A stretch of 64,000 bases of DNA, from assembly GCA_910578455.1 (NCBI GenBank), contig CAJTQA010000005.1:1-64000 (forward strand), written 5' to 3'. This DNA comes from an uncultured Dorea sp. Lineage in GTDB: Bacteria; Bacillota; Clostridia; Lachnospirales; Lachnospiraceae. Of this stretch, positions 33,635 to 41,827 are shown piece by piece. The first letter of the stretch is position 1; each line of letters starts with the position of its first letter. The notes below the pieces were generated by a model, which ran no database searches, had not been told where the DNA came from, and worked only from the letters and a program-made list of their open reading frames with translations. Made by a program: the position numbers and the translations under genes.

Positions 33635-35227
33635 ATGGGTCTTACATCACTGAATTTTTTCCTGTTTTTAGCAGCCAGCCTGGTGGTATATTTTCTGTTG
33701 TCTGAAAAATACCAGTGGCGCTGGCTTTTAGCTGTGAGCTGTTTTTTCTATGTGTATTGCAGCCGGAAACTGTCGGTGTTCATCGCGGTTACTTGTGTGT
33801 CAACTTATGTCCTTAGCCTCTGGATTGAAAAGTCTGAGCTTAAGTATAAGGACGAGCTGAAAAGAGTGAAATCCGGGGAGTCGGGGCTTGACAAGAAAGT
33901 CATCAAAGCCCAGAATATCCGAAGAAAACGCCTGTGCATATGGGCGGCGGCACTCATCAACGTAGGGATGCTTGTAGTCCTGAAGTTCTGGGATCTGATC
34001 TTTACGGATATCAACACAAGATTTTTTGGCAGAGCGGAAGGGTTTGTGCCGCTTTTACATATCGGCCTGCCTTTGGGGATTTCCTTTTACACATTCCAAG
34101 CGGTGGGATATCTTGTGGATGTCTACCGGAAGAAGGTGGCGCCGGAGCACAACTTTTTTAAGGCGGCTCTCTTTATCACGTTTTTCCCGCAGATTGTCCA
34201 GGGTCCGATCTCAAGGTTTGACCAGCTCTCAAAGGAGCTTTACGCGGGCCACAGATTCGTATTCCGCAATCTGACGGACGGCATATACCTGATGCTCTGG
34301 GGGATGTTCAAGAAGATGGTCATCGCGGACCGTGCCGGCATCATGGTAGACCAGGTATTTTATAATTATCAGGATTACTCAGGCTGGCAGTTCTGGGTGG
34401 CGGCTTTTGCCTACGCGTTCCAGATGTACGGGGATTTCTCGGGAGGAATAGATATTGTGAGGGGCGCGGCGAAGATGTTCGGTATTGAGATGGTGGACAA
34501 CTTTGAGCGGCCTTACTTTTCAAAAGACATACCGGAGTTCTGGAGGCGGTGGCACATGACCCTTGGAACATGGTTTCGGGATTATCTGTTTTATCCCATG
34601 TCGCTTTCGGGAACCGCCCAGAAAGTATCCAAATCCCTGCGGAAAAAAGGGCACCTTCATCTGGCGAAGATGCTTCCGGCACACGTTTCCTGCATCGTCC
34701 TGTGGCTTGCCAATGGCGCGTGGCACGGGGCGGGAACGCAGTATATCGTGTTTGGCCTTTATCACGGGATTCTGACGGTGCTTTCCGAGGAATACCACGG
34801 GAAACTGGTGAAGCTGGGGGATAGGCTCGGCATCAACCAAAAGTGCGCCTCCTGGAGTCTGTTTCAGATGGCACGGACATTTTTCCTTGTGGCAATCGGG
34901 CGCATAATCTATATTACGCCTGATTTCGGGGCGTCGCTCACTATATTGAAATCGATGTTTACAGCAAAGAATGTGGGCATCTTTTTCAACGAGGGCCTGT
35001 ATAAGCTCGGGCTGGAGCGGCCGGATTTTTATGTCCTTTTATTTGCCTGCCTGGTGCTTCTTGTAGTGGAGATATTCCAGGAGCGCATGAAGATACGGGA
35101 ATGGCTTTACGGGCAGAACCTGTACCTTCGCTGGGGGCTTGCTTTCGGGCTGGTATTTACCGTGCTGATCTTTGGCGTATACGGCCACGGATATGATGCG
35201 GCAGGGTTTATCTATATGCAATATTAA
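33635..35227 (+). CDS. dltB: MBOAT acyltransferase DltB (AlgI-like)
   Basis: A 530-residue polytopic membrane O-acyltransferase. MBOAT signatures are FFPQIVQGPISRF, RPYFSKDIPEFWRRWHMTLGTWFRDYLFYP and WLANGAWHGAGTQYIVFGLYHG, where the last contains the catalytic histidine. It is more like the alginate acetylase AlgI type than Bacillus DltB and is somewhat longer than the roughly 400-residue classical DltB. Its place between dltC and a DltD-like gene supports D-alanyl transfer across the membrane, but acetylation cannot be excluded from sequence alone. Confidence 0.9.
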   Translation: MGLTSLNFFLFLAASLVVYFLLSEKYQWRWLLAVSCFFYVYCSRKLSVFIAVTCVSTYVLSLWIEKSELKYKDELKRVKSGESGLDKKVIKAQNIRRKRLCIWAAALINVGMLVVLKFWDLIFTDINTRFFGRAEGFVPLLHIGLPLGISFYTFQAVGYLVDVYRKKVAPEHNFFKAALFITFFPQIVQGPISRFDQLSKELYAGHRFVFRNLTDGIYLMLWGMFKKMVIADRAGIMVDQVFYNYQDYSGWQFWVAAFAYAFQMYGDFSGGIDIVRGAAKMFGIEMVDNFERPYFSKDIPEFWRRWHMTLGTWFRDYLFYPMSLSGTAQKVSKSLRKKGHLHLAKMLPAHVSCIVLWLANGAWHGAGTQYIVFGLYHGILTVLSEEYHGKLVKLGDRLGINQKCASWSLFQMARTFFLVAIGRIIYITPDFGASLTILKSMFTAKNVGIFFNEGLYKLGLERPDFYVLLFACLVLLVVEIFQERMKIREWLYGQNLYLRWGLAFGLVFTVLIFGVYGHGYDAAGFIYMQY

Positions 35228-35238
35228 AGGTGATTGAT

Positions 35239-36747
35239 ATGACGCGAAAAAATATATTGAAGATGGTTTCGGCAAGCCTGATATTTGTGGTTATATTCGG
35301 GATACTGACGGCAGTATTCGAGCCGAAGTGGAATTATTACGGCAATCAGACACAGACAAGGGTACAGGCATTTTACAGGCAGGAGAAGAACACCCATGAC
35401 GTGATATATCTTGGCTCAAGCTTTTCCTACTGCGGGATTTCGCCTCTCAAAATCTGGGAGGAGCAGGGGATTTCCGGGTATGTGTTTTCCAATCCGGCGC
35501 AGAAAGCGTGGATCAGCGCGTACTATCTGGAGGAGGCGCTGAAGTACCAGACCCCGAAAGTCGTAATCTACGAGGCGGGCGCAATCCTGGACGAGGAGGA
35601 GACGGATGAGGGTCATAACCGGAAAAATATAGATTATCTCCGGTGGTCGCCCACGAAACTGAAAGCAATCCTCACGGTGTGCAAAAATACCGGGGAGTCA
35701 AAAAAGGAATATCTCTTTCCGCTTTTGAGGTTTCACTCCAGATGGAGCGACCTTGATCAGACGGATTTCCACCTTGCATGGGATTCTTCTTACTACCTGA
35801 TGGGAACGGCTTTAAAGCTTACCACCAGGCCGGCGTCGGATAAGGCCATCGGCACATATGAGCGGTGGGAGGCCGGAGAGAATACAGAACTCAACGGAGA
35901 GATAGGCCCGAAGTGCAGGAGCGCGGTTCTGAAGATGAAAAGCATGTGCGAGGAAAAGGGCATAGATTTTCAGCTTGTACGCATGCCGAGCATGCAGTGG
36001 TCGCCGGAAGCCGGGGAGACTGTAAAGAAATTCGCGGATGAAAACAGCATTGCGTTTCTGGATATGAACCTTCACAGAGATGAGATAGGCATAAACTGGA
36101 AGACGGACACGCACGACAAGGGAATGCACTTAAACATCCTGGGGTGTGAGAAGGCATCTTCTTTTCTCGGGAAATATCTGAAGGACCATTACAGTTTTGA
36201 CACGAAGATGAGTGATTCTAACCGGGAATTCTGGGATGAGTCGGCAGTAAAGTTCGATGCCCTCATAGAGTCCTATACGATGCCGACGATCGGCGACCTG
36301 GAGCAGTATGTGAAATCTCTTGGGAGCGGGAACTTTATTGCGGCGGTAACCGTCTGCGGCAATCCGGGCCAGTATTTTTCCTCCAGACATAAGAGCGCAT
36401 TCAGGGAATTCGGGCTTGAGGTGCCGGAAGGAGCGGCATACGTGGCGCTGCTGGACGGCGGAAAGGCGGTTCTCCAGAAGGAAGGGGCAGGAACGGTTAA
36501 GAGCAGCCCCTATACGTGGGGAGAAGATACGTTTACGGTCACGGGAACGGACGCGGCAGGCAGCAAGGAGGCTGCCGTCACGGTAAATGAGGTAACATAC
36601 GAGGCAAATAAGCCGGGGATCAACATAGTCCTGTATGACAAGACACTTGGGCAGGTGGTGGATGCGGTGAATTTTAACACGGCGTCAGAGGATGTTCCGG
36701 CAGAGCATGTCACACAGCCTCTTATAGAGGATGACGGCGGAGAGTAA
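35239..36747 (+). CDS. dltD: DltD-like SGNH-hydrolase protein
   Basis: A 502-residue protein with one N-terminal membrane anchor (ILKMVSASLIFVVIFGILTAVF) and a large extracellular SGNH-like domain. The nucleophile block is VIYLGSSFSYCGISP (about 54-68), and the catalytic Asp/His block is TDTHDKGMHLNILG (about 292-305). It is the last gene of the dlt unit and likely performs the final D-alanine transfer on the outer face. Its C-terminal third, from about 330, is an extension (GNFIAAVTVCGNPGQYF, VPEGAAYVALLDGGKAVL) not present in classical DltD of about 400 residues. The in-frame GTG at 35230 overlaps the AAAGGTG site, so 35239 is the start. Confidence 0.82.
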   Translation: MTRKNILKMVSASLIFVVIFGILTAVFEPKWNYYGNQTQTRVQAFYRQEKNTHDVIYLGSSFSYCGISPLKIWEEQGISGYVFSNPAQKAWISAYYLEEALKYQTPKVVIYEAGAILDEEETDEGHNRKNIDYLRWSPTKLKAILTVCKNTGESKKEYLFPLLRFHSRWSDLDQTDFHLAWDSSYYLMGTALKLTTRPASDKAIGTYERWEAGENTELNGEIGPKCRSAVLKMKSMCEEKGIDFQLVRMPSMQWSPEAGETVKKFADENSIAFLDMNLHRDEIGINWKTDTHDKGMHLNILGCEKASSFLGKYLKDHYSFDTKMSDSNREFWDESAVKFDALIESYTMPTIGDLEQYVKSLGSGNFIAAVTVCGNPGQYFSSRHKSAFREFGLEVPEGAAYVALLDGGKAVLQKEGAGTVKSSPYTWGEDTFTVTGTDAAGSKEAAVTVNEVTYEANKPGINIVLYDKTLGQVVDAVNFNTASEDVPAEHVTQPLIEDDGGE

Positions 36748-36755
36748 GATAAGTG

Positions 36756-36784
36756 TTGCATTTTAAGGGCAAGAATATTATAAT
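36756..36784 (+). promoter_or_regulatory. Promoter before the SprA-like gene
   Basis: TTGCAT (36756-36761), a 17-base spacer and perfect TATAAT (36779-36784), 33 bases before the ATG. Confidence 0.65.
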
Positions 36785-36817
36785 GTAACAAGGAATGATT
36801 ATGCGGAGGTGATCGCT

Positions 36818-37522
36818 ATGGTAGGAGCTATTTCAGGAGGATATCCGTATTTGAATTATTATCAGTACAGAGGCGTCTCACGGCCGGAAGGACAGGAGCA
36901 GTCTCAGGTACAGCAGGCAGAGAAAGTTGGCAGGTCAGGAAAAGTGCTGATTGCAGGACGTGCGGCAAATCCGGACGTGCCGGTAGAGCCGGTTGATCCG
37001 GTAAGGCCTGTGCGAAATGACTTTTCTGACGGGCTTGGCCAGGTCATACCTTTCCTGCGTCAGGGAGCAGACCCGGCAGAGATGGCGGTACGGATGCGTA
37101 TGCAGCAGTACGAGCCAGAGGGCGCGGAACAGGCAGGTGAGTCAGGCGGAGCCGGAGACATTCAAAAAGCGGCAGAGGACGGCAAATGCGAGACCTGTGA
37201 GAACCGCAAGTACCAGGACGGTTCCGACGACCCGGGAGTTTCCTTTAAGACGGCGACACGCATTGCCCCGGAGCAGGCGGCGGCAGCAGTGAGAGGGCAT
37301 GAGATGGAGCATGTGGTGAGAGAACAGGCCAGCGCTGCAAGGGAAGACCGGAAGGTTGTGAGCCAGACGGTAAGCATACATACGGAGATATGTCCGGAGT
37401 GCGGCGACGTTTATGTGTCCGGAGGAACGACAAGGACAGTGACGGCGGCCGAGAACCAGCCGGAGCAGGCGAAACCGGAAGAAGTATTGAAAGAGCGCGT
37501 TCCGTTTTTTGCGGTTGCGTAG
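36818..37522 (+). CDS. SprA-like putative metallopeptidase, HEMEH motif
   Basis: A 234-residue cytosolic-looking protein. The N-terminal half is Pro/Gln/Gly-rich and probably flexible (PVEPVDPVRPVRN). The conserved core is CETCENRKYQDGSDDPGVSFK, then RIAPEQAAAAVRGHEMEHVVREQA, then ICPECGDVYVSGGTTRT. HEMEH fits an HExxH zinc-binding site, and the two CxxC pairs (CETC, CPEC) could hold a structural metal. Related proteins are common in Lachnospiraceae and are placed with the SprA-related family; their activity is, to my knowledge, untested. GGAGGTGAT gives a near-ideal ribosome site. Start chosen at 36818. Confidence 0.8.
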   Translation: MVGAISGGYPYLNYYQYRGVSRPEGQEQSQVQQAEKVGRSGKVLIAGRAANPDVPVEPVDPVRPVRNDFSDGLGQVIPFLRQGADPAEMAVRMRMQQYEPEGAEQAGESGGAGDIQKAAEDGKCETCENRKYQDGSDDPGVSFKTATRIAPEQAAAAVRGHEMEHVVREQASAAREDRKVVSQTVSIHTEICPECGDVYVSGGTTRTVTAAENQPEQAKPEEVLKERVPFFAVA

Positions 37523-37547
37523 TAAATTAAAGTGAGTAATTATTATT

Positions 37548-38204
37548 ATGGATAGAGAAAAGATTCTGATCTTTGATATGGACGGAGTCGTGCTGGACAG
37601 TGAGCCGCTGCACCAGAGGGCACGGGAGATGATGTATGAGAAGTACGGTGTAAAGCCTTTGGACTGTTTCCCGGATCCGGTAGGGAAGTCCTCGCGCCTC
37701 TTCTGGGAAACCGTTGCAGATATATGCGGCATGGCCTGGGATTCAAAACAGATGGAAGACGAGCAGTTTTCACTTGTTGCCGAGCAGGTGGAGACAGGGC
37801 TTGTGCCGGTAACAGAAGGGCTTTTGGAAGTGCTTGGGCAGGCAGAGGAAGAAGGCATTAAGACAGGGCTTGCAACTTCTTCCGACAGGGCAATGGTAGA
37901 ACGTGTATTGCGGGCATTGGGCATTATCCAGCATTTTGACATCATCGTGACAGGCGACGAGGTTGCCAACAAAAAGCCGTTTCCTGATGTGTATGAGAGG
38001 GTTCTTGAGATTGCTGGGATAAGCCCCGGCCGGGCGGCCGCGGTGGAGGATTCTTCAGCGGGGGTAGAGGCTGCAAAGAACGCGGGAATCTACTGCTACG
38101 GTTACCGCAATGAGACATCGGGAGAACAGAATCTGGAAAAGGCAGACAGAGTTGTAGGGAATCTCCGGGATGTAGGAGAGTTCTGCACGAATTCAAAATC
38201 ATGA
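37548..38204 (+). CDS. HAD-family phosphatase, beta-phosphoglucomutase-like
   Basis: A 218-residue HAD hydrolase of subfamily IA. Motif I is FDMDGVVLDSEPLH with the nucleophile and acid/base aspartates, motif II is LATSSDRAMV, motif III is KKPFPDVYE, and motif IV is VEDSSAGVEAAKNAG. A helical cap follows motif I. Members act on sugar phosphates or nucleotide phosphates; substrate is not determinable. It follows the SprA-like gene by 25 bases, with a terminator downstream, so the two may share a transcript. Confidence 0.9.
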   Translation: MDREKILIFDMDGVVLDSEPLHQRAREMMYEKYGVKPLDCFPDPVGKSSRLFWETVADICGMAWDSKQMEDEQFSLVAEQVETGLVPVTEGLLEVLGQAEEEGIKTGLATSSDRAMVERVLRALGIIQHFDIIVTGDEVANKKPFPDVYERVLEIAGISPGRAAAVEDSSAGVEAAKNAGIYCYGYRNETSGEQNLEKADRVVGNLRDVGEFCTNSKS

Positions 38205-38218
38205 AGACAGAGATTACA

Positions 38219-38246
38219 GGGAAGTCTGGGAGAGGACTTCCTTTTG
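38219..38246 (+). terminator. Rho-independent terminator after the HAD gene
   Basis: GGAAGTC (38220-38226) pairs with GACTTCC (38235-38241), followed by TTTT at 38242-38245. Confidence 0.75.
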
Positions 38247-38292
38247 TAGTTTGCAGCGTCTTGCATTGACGATAAAAAGGAGCTTTTGCATC

Positions 38293-39216
38293 ATGCAGTT
38301 TTATCTTGCGCCCTTAGAGGGGATTACGACAACTATATTCCGCAATGCGTACCACGAGTTTTTCCGTCCTATGGACAAATATTTTACTCCGTTTTTAGTG
38401 CCTCACAGCAAGAAAGGCTTCAGCGCGAAAGAAAAGAGGGAGATTCTTCCGGAAAATAATAAGGGGCTTTGCCTTGTGCCGCAGATTATGAGCAACCACG
38501 CGCAGGACTGCATAAAAACCATGGGGAAGCTTTTGGATTATGGTTACCGCGAGATAAACTTAAACCTTGGCTGCCCTTCAAAAACAGTAGTGTCAAAGGG
38601 GCGCGGGTCGGGTTTTTTGGCATTCCCCGAGGAGCTTGACCGGTTCTTTGACGAGGTATTTGAAGGGATGGAGGGAACGGGGGTGAGAATCTCGGTGAAA
38701 ACACGGATCGGAAAGGATGAGCCGGGAGAGTTTACGCACATCCTGGATATCTACAACAGGTATCCGCTGGAAGAGCTTATCATCCATCCAAGAGTACAGA
38801 AGGACTTTTATAAAAATGAGCCGAACCCGGAGATGTTTGCATACGGCCTGGAAAACAGCAGGTGCAGCGTGTGCTACAATGGGGATATTTTTAATGCGGA
38901 AAGGTACGGCAGGATGCGGGAGCGTTTCCCGGAAGCAAGCGCCTGCATGCTTGGCAGGGGAATCCTTAAAAATCCGGCCCTTCTGGATGAAATACACGGG
39001 GAGGGGGGCGGGGCAGGGCGTCTGCGGCGTTTCCATGACAGGATTTACGAAGGCTATCAGTCTCTTGGAATGGGCGACCGGAATGTGCTGTTCAAGATGA
39101 AAGAGCTCTGGTGCTATCTTGGGGATTCTTTCCCGGGGCATGAAAAGCCGCTTAAGAAAATCCGAAAAGCCCAGTGCGCTGACAGATATGAGGAGGCAGT
39201 GGCAGAGCTTATATAA
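38293..39216 (+). CDS. dus: tRNA-dihydrouridine synthase family protein
   Basis: Dus enzymes reduce uridines in the tRNA D-loop using FMN and NADPH. The 307-residue product starts MQFYLAPLEGITTTIFRNAY (FMN-binding APLEG), has LVPQIMSN, YREINLNLGCPSKTVVSKGRGSGFL with the catalytic cysteine, VSVKTRIG-like (ISVKTRIGKD), LIIHPRVQKDFYKN, and VCYNGDIFN and CMLGRGILKNP. The frame opens earlier (38251), but AAAAGGAG is 11 bases before 38293 and the family starts there. It is in a common single-gene setting, with a promoter for the next gene just after it. Confidence 0.93.
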   Translation: MQFYLAPLEGITTTIFRNAYHEFFRPMDKYFTPFLVPHSKKGFSAKEKREILPENNKGLCLVPQIMSNHAQDCIKTMGKLLDYGYREINLNLGCPSKTVVSKGRGSGFLAFPEELDRFFDEVFEGMEGTGVRISVKTRIGKDEPGEFTHILDIYNRYPLEELIIHPRVQKDFYKNEPNPEMFAYGLENSRCSVCYNGDIFNAERYGRMRERFPEASACMLGRGILKNPALLDEIHGEGGGAGRLRRFHDRIYEGYQSLGMGDRNVLFKMKELWCYLGDSFPGHEKPLKKIRKAQCADRYEEAVAELI

Positions 39217-39221
39217 ACGTC

Positions 39222-39250
39222 TTTACTTTTGCTATATTATGAAATATAAT
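39222..39250 (+). promoter_or_regulatory. Promoter for the YbaK-type gene
   Basis: TTTACT (39222-39227), a 17-base spacer and perfect TATAAT (39245-39250), 32 bases before the ATG. Confidence 0.65.
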
Positions 39251-39282
39251 AAAACAAGTTCTTTTGGAAGGAGAAAGAGGCT

Positions 39283-39774
39283 ATGGAAGACCAGAAAAAG
39301 AGAGTATATGATGCACTTGACAAGATGAAGATCAAATATGAGACTGTGGAGCATGAACCGGTCTATACGATGGAGGATATGGACAGGCTTGGACTTACGA
39401 AAAAGGGTACTTTGTGCAAAAATCTGTTCTTGAGGGATTCAAAAGGGAAGAGGCATTTTCTCGTGACGGCGGATGAAAACACGAAGATAGACTTAAAAAC
39501 TCTTGGCAGGCAGCTCGGCGCCGGAAATTTAAGCTTTGCATCCGAAGAAAGGCTGGAAAAATACCTTGGGCTTAAGCAGGGAAGCGTAACTCCGTTCGGC
39601 CTTATGAACGATACAGACCATGCGGTAGAGTTCTTTATTGATAAAAGCCTGAGCAGATGCAAGAGCCTTGGGATCCATCCGCTGGAAAACACGGCGACGG
39701 TATTTCTGTCATACAAAGATCTGGACAAGTTTCTCTGGAATCTTGATATAGACGTGATTTCAGTGAAATTATAG
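39283..39774 (+). CDS. YbaK/ProX-type aminoacyl-tRNA deacylase
   Basis: A 163-residue single-domain editing protein of the YbaK/PrdX family, which hydrolyses mischarged tRNA(Pro) (for example Ala-tRNA(Pro)). Signatures are YETVEHEPVYTMEDM, GTLCKNLFLRDSKGKRHFLVT, DLKTLGRQLGAGNLSFASEE, LGLKQGSVTPFGLMND and GIHPLENTATVFLSYKDL. It has the lysine (CKNLFL) and GSVTPFGL loop typical of ProX/PrdX rather than Cys-specific YbaK. AAGGAG lies before the ATG with a well-formed promoter upstream. Confidence 0.92.
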   Translation: MEDQKKRVYDALDKMKIKYETVEHEPVYTMEDMDRLGLTKKGTLCKNLFLRDSKGKRHFLVTADENTKIDLKTLGRQLGAGNLSFASEERLEKYLGLKQGSVTPFGLMNDTDHAVEFFIDKSLSRCKSLGIHPLENTATVFLSYKDLDKFLWNLDIDVISVKL

Positions 39775-39818
39775 AGGAAAATGCATGGCGGCAATATTTG
39801 CGTACAGTAAGGAGTAAT

Positions 39819-40796
39819 ATGGAGCAGTATCAATATAGATTGAACCAGGAGCCGATTCTTAAGCCGCAAAATCAGTTCTTGCGTATTTGGAGTCCCTTGT
39901 TTATCAAATGGGGGATTGCTGTGGCCGTGTCGATGGCCGCGGGGATGATTTTTGAAGTGATTGTGATTGCGAGGGAGAGCGGCGCGGATTTAAAAAGCAT
40001 ACAGGATATCTATCAATTGCAGGCGGCTTTTGAACAGTATATGGGCAGGATATCAGATTCTGCAGAGCTGGCAAGAGAGATGGCGCAGGAGTTCATAAAA
40101 TATGCCACGCCGATAGAAGGATTTGCGGCGCTTATAACGATCCCGGTGATGCTCTTTATGTTTCACAGAGACAGGGTGAGGGAGAAGGAATCAGGGTTCG
40201 TGCCGAATAATAAGGCGGCTCTTTGGAAGTATGCCGGGATTTTCATCCTGGCGTTAGCCGTGACGCTTGGGTTAAATAATATAATTGAGATCAGCGGCAT
40301 CTATGAGATGAGCGAGAGTTACGAAGAGACGATGGAGGCTCTTTACGCCGCGTCGCTGCCGATGCAGATCGCATGCCTGGGTGTACTGATACCGGTGTGC
40401 GAGGAGCTGGTGTTTAGGGGGCTTATGTTCCGGCGTGTGCGCCAGGAGGCGTCTTTTTTGCGCGCAGCGGTTTATTCTTCCTGTGTGTTCGGCTTTCTCC
40501 ACGGCAATCTTGTACAGATCTTATATGGGTTTTTCATGGGATTTATGTTCTGCTATCTGTATGAGAAATACGGTTCCGTGAAGGCTCCGGCATTTGCACA
40601 TATGACAGCAAACATTTTTTCTGTGGTCATGACAGAGACGAAAGTCCTTGACCGGATAGCCGAGAGACCTCTTTATATGGGAGCTGTCACAGTGATATGT
40701 GCAAGTACGGCGGCAGCAGTGTTTGTGCTGATACAGCGGATAGAGGAGAAACCGCAAGAGGCTCTTTCAGAGAATGCCTCTGGCAAAAAGGAGTGA
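39819..40796 (+). CDS. CPBP-family intramembrane metalloprotease
   Basis: A 325-residue membrane protein of the CPBP (CAAX protease and bacteriocin-processing) family. Conserved motifs are PVCEELVFRGLMFRRVR (EExxxR), FGFLHGNLVQILYGFFMGFMF (FxxxH) and YLYEKYGSVKAPAFAHMTAN (HxxxN). About seven or eight hydrophobic helices surround them. Roles range from prenyl-protein maturation to self-immunity to bacteriocins; no bacteriocin gene is seen nearby. AAGGAG is 5 bases before the chosen ATG at 39819; an upstream in-frame ATG at 39798 has no such site. A nitroreductase follows 4 bases later. Confidence 0.9.
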   Translation: MEQYQYRLNQEPILKPQNQFLRIWSPLFIKWGIAVAVSMAAGMIFEVIVIARESGADLKSIQDIYQLQAAFEQYMGRISDSAELAREMAQEFIKYATPIEGFAALITIPVMLFMFHRDRVREKESGFVPNNKAALWKYAGIFILALAVTLGLNNIIEISGIYEMSESYEETMEALYAASLPMQIACLGVLIPVCEELVFRGLMFRRVRQEASFLRAAVYSSCVFGFLHGNLVQILYGFFMGFMFCYLYEKYGSVKAPAFAHMTANIFSVVMTETKVLDRIAERPLYMGAVTVICASTAAAVFVLIQRIEEKPQEALSENASGKKE

Positions 40797-40800
40797 AATT

Positions 40801-41325
40801 ATGGATTTGCTAGAAATCATGCGGCAGAGGAGAAGTGTGCGTTCCTATACTTCAGAGGATGTCAGCGAGGAAAATATCAGGAAGATTTTAGAGGCAGGCC
40901 TGTTGTCTGCATCCGGCCGTGCAATCCGGCCCTGGGAACTGATTGTAGTGAAAGATAAAAGCAGTCTTCAAAAAATGGCGGAAAGCCGCGACCACGGCGC
41001 AAAGATGCTGGAAGGAGCCAATGCGGCCATTGCTGTGATTGCGGATGAGAAAAAAACGGATGTATGGACGGAAGATTGCTCTATCGTAATGTCCAACATG
41101 CATCTGATGGCAAGTTACCTCGGTGTGGGGAGCTGCTGGATACAGGGGCGTCTCAGGAGAACGTCTGCCGGAGACAGCACAGAAGAATATCTGAGGAAAT
41201 TGCTGGGATTCCCGGAGCATTGCCGACTGGAGGCTGTATTGTCTCTTGGAATGACGGAGAGCATGGGGGATCCGCGGGAAGTGACTGATGAGCTGTGGGG
41301 AAAGGTTCACCGGGAAATTTATTAA
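40801..41325 (+). CDS. Nitroreductase-family flavoprotein
   Basis: A 174-residue FMN-dependent oxidoreductase. It has MRQRRSVRSYTSEDV at the N-terminus (FMN phosphate binding RRSVR), GLLSASGRAIRPWELIVV, AAIAVIAD, DCSIVMSNMHLMASYLGVGSCWIQ and a LGFPEHCRLEAVLSLGM end. It resembles the short clostridial nitroreductases that reduce quinones or nitro-compounds with NAD(P)H. AAAAAGGAG lies before the ATG. It follows the CPBP gene by four bases, implying co-transcription, though no functional link is obvious. Confidence 0.92.
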   Translation: MDLLEIMRQRRSVRSYTSEDVSEENIRKILEAGLLSASGRAIRPWELIVVKDKSSLQKMAESRDHGAKMLEGANAAIAVIADEKKTDVWTEDCSIVMSNMHLMASYLGVGSCWIQGRLRRTSAGDSTEEYLRKLLGFPEHCRLEAVLSLGMTESMGDPREVTDELWGKVHREIY

Positions 41326-41370
41326 AGAGAAGAAAGAGAGATAGGATGATGCTCTAGGAGGCTTGATAAG

Positions 41371-41775
41371 ATGAACAAGAGATGTTCTGGAAATCCTTTT
41401 AAAATAGTGCTTTTCTGTATGTGCCTTGCAGTGTTTTTCGGTGTCGGCGTACAGGTTGCATTTGCGGCAGAGACAACAGGGGGCCAGGCGGCACAGCCTG
41501 AGGGGAATGCAGTGGCAGGCAGTTCCGTGCGGGCTGTAGGAGGCCAGCGCCAGAGGGCGAGGCAGGTTACAGACAGGCAGCAGGAGATTGCTCATCAGAT
41601 TGCAGAAAGAGAAGAGGCGAGGATTCGGCAGCTTGAGGAGACACAGCATGGAAGGTCAGTGCAGCTGGGTAATGACCAGCGTCAGAGGGCAAGGCAGATT
41701 ACAGACAGGCAGCAGGAGATTGCCCGCCGGATTGCGGAGAGGGAAGAGGCAAGAACCCGGCAGATGGAAAAATAA
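41371..41775 (+). CDS. Small secreted protein with two 31-residue Arg/Glu/Gln-rich repeats
   Basis: A 134-residue protein with a signal peptide (FKIVLFCMCLAVFFGVGVQVAFA). Two near-identical 31-residue units follow at about 57-87 and 101-131: QRQRARQxTDRQQEIA, then a short link and IAEREEARxRQ. The units are highly charged and likely form long helices or coiled coils. At DNA level the repeats lie 132 bases apart. AGGAGG precedes the ATG, and a 10-bp-stem terminator follows before the response regulator gene. I do not recognise a family. The position just before a two-component system might indicate an envelope sensor partner, but this is inference. Confidence 0.75.
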   Translation: MNKRCSGNPFKIVLFCMCLAVFFGVGVQVAFAAETTGGQAAQPEGNAVAGSSVRAVGGQRQRARQVTDRQQEIAHQIAEREEARIRQLEETQHGRSVQLGNDQRQRARQITDRQQEIARRIAEREEARTRQMEK

Positions 41776-41783
41776 TCATAAGT

Positions 41784-41815
41784 TTGGGAGGAGTATATGC
41801 TCCTCCCAATTTGTT
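41784..41815 (+). terminator. Rho-independent terminator between repeat protein and response regulator
   Basis: TTGGGAGGAG (41784-41793) pairs perfectly with CTCCTCCCAA (41800-41809), a 6-base loop, then TTTGTT. It may let only part of the transcription continue into the regulator. Confidence 0.75.
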
Positions 41816-41827
41816 AAAGGAGGCAAT

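Noticed and set aside
41539..41763. CRISPR-like array from the repeated sequence
   Set aside because: There are only two long in-frame coding repeats without spacers of constant length; they belong to the secreted repeat protein.
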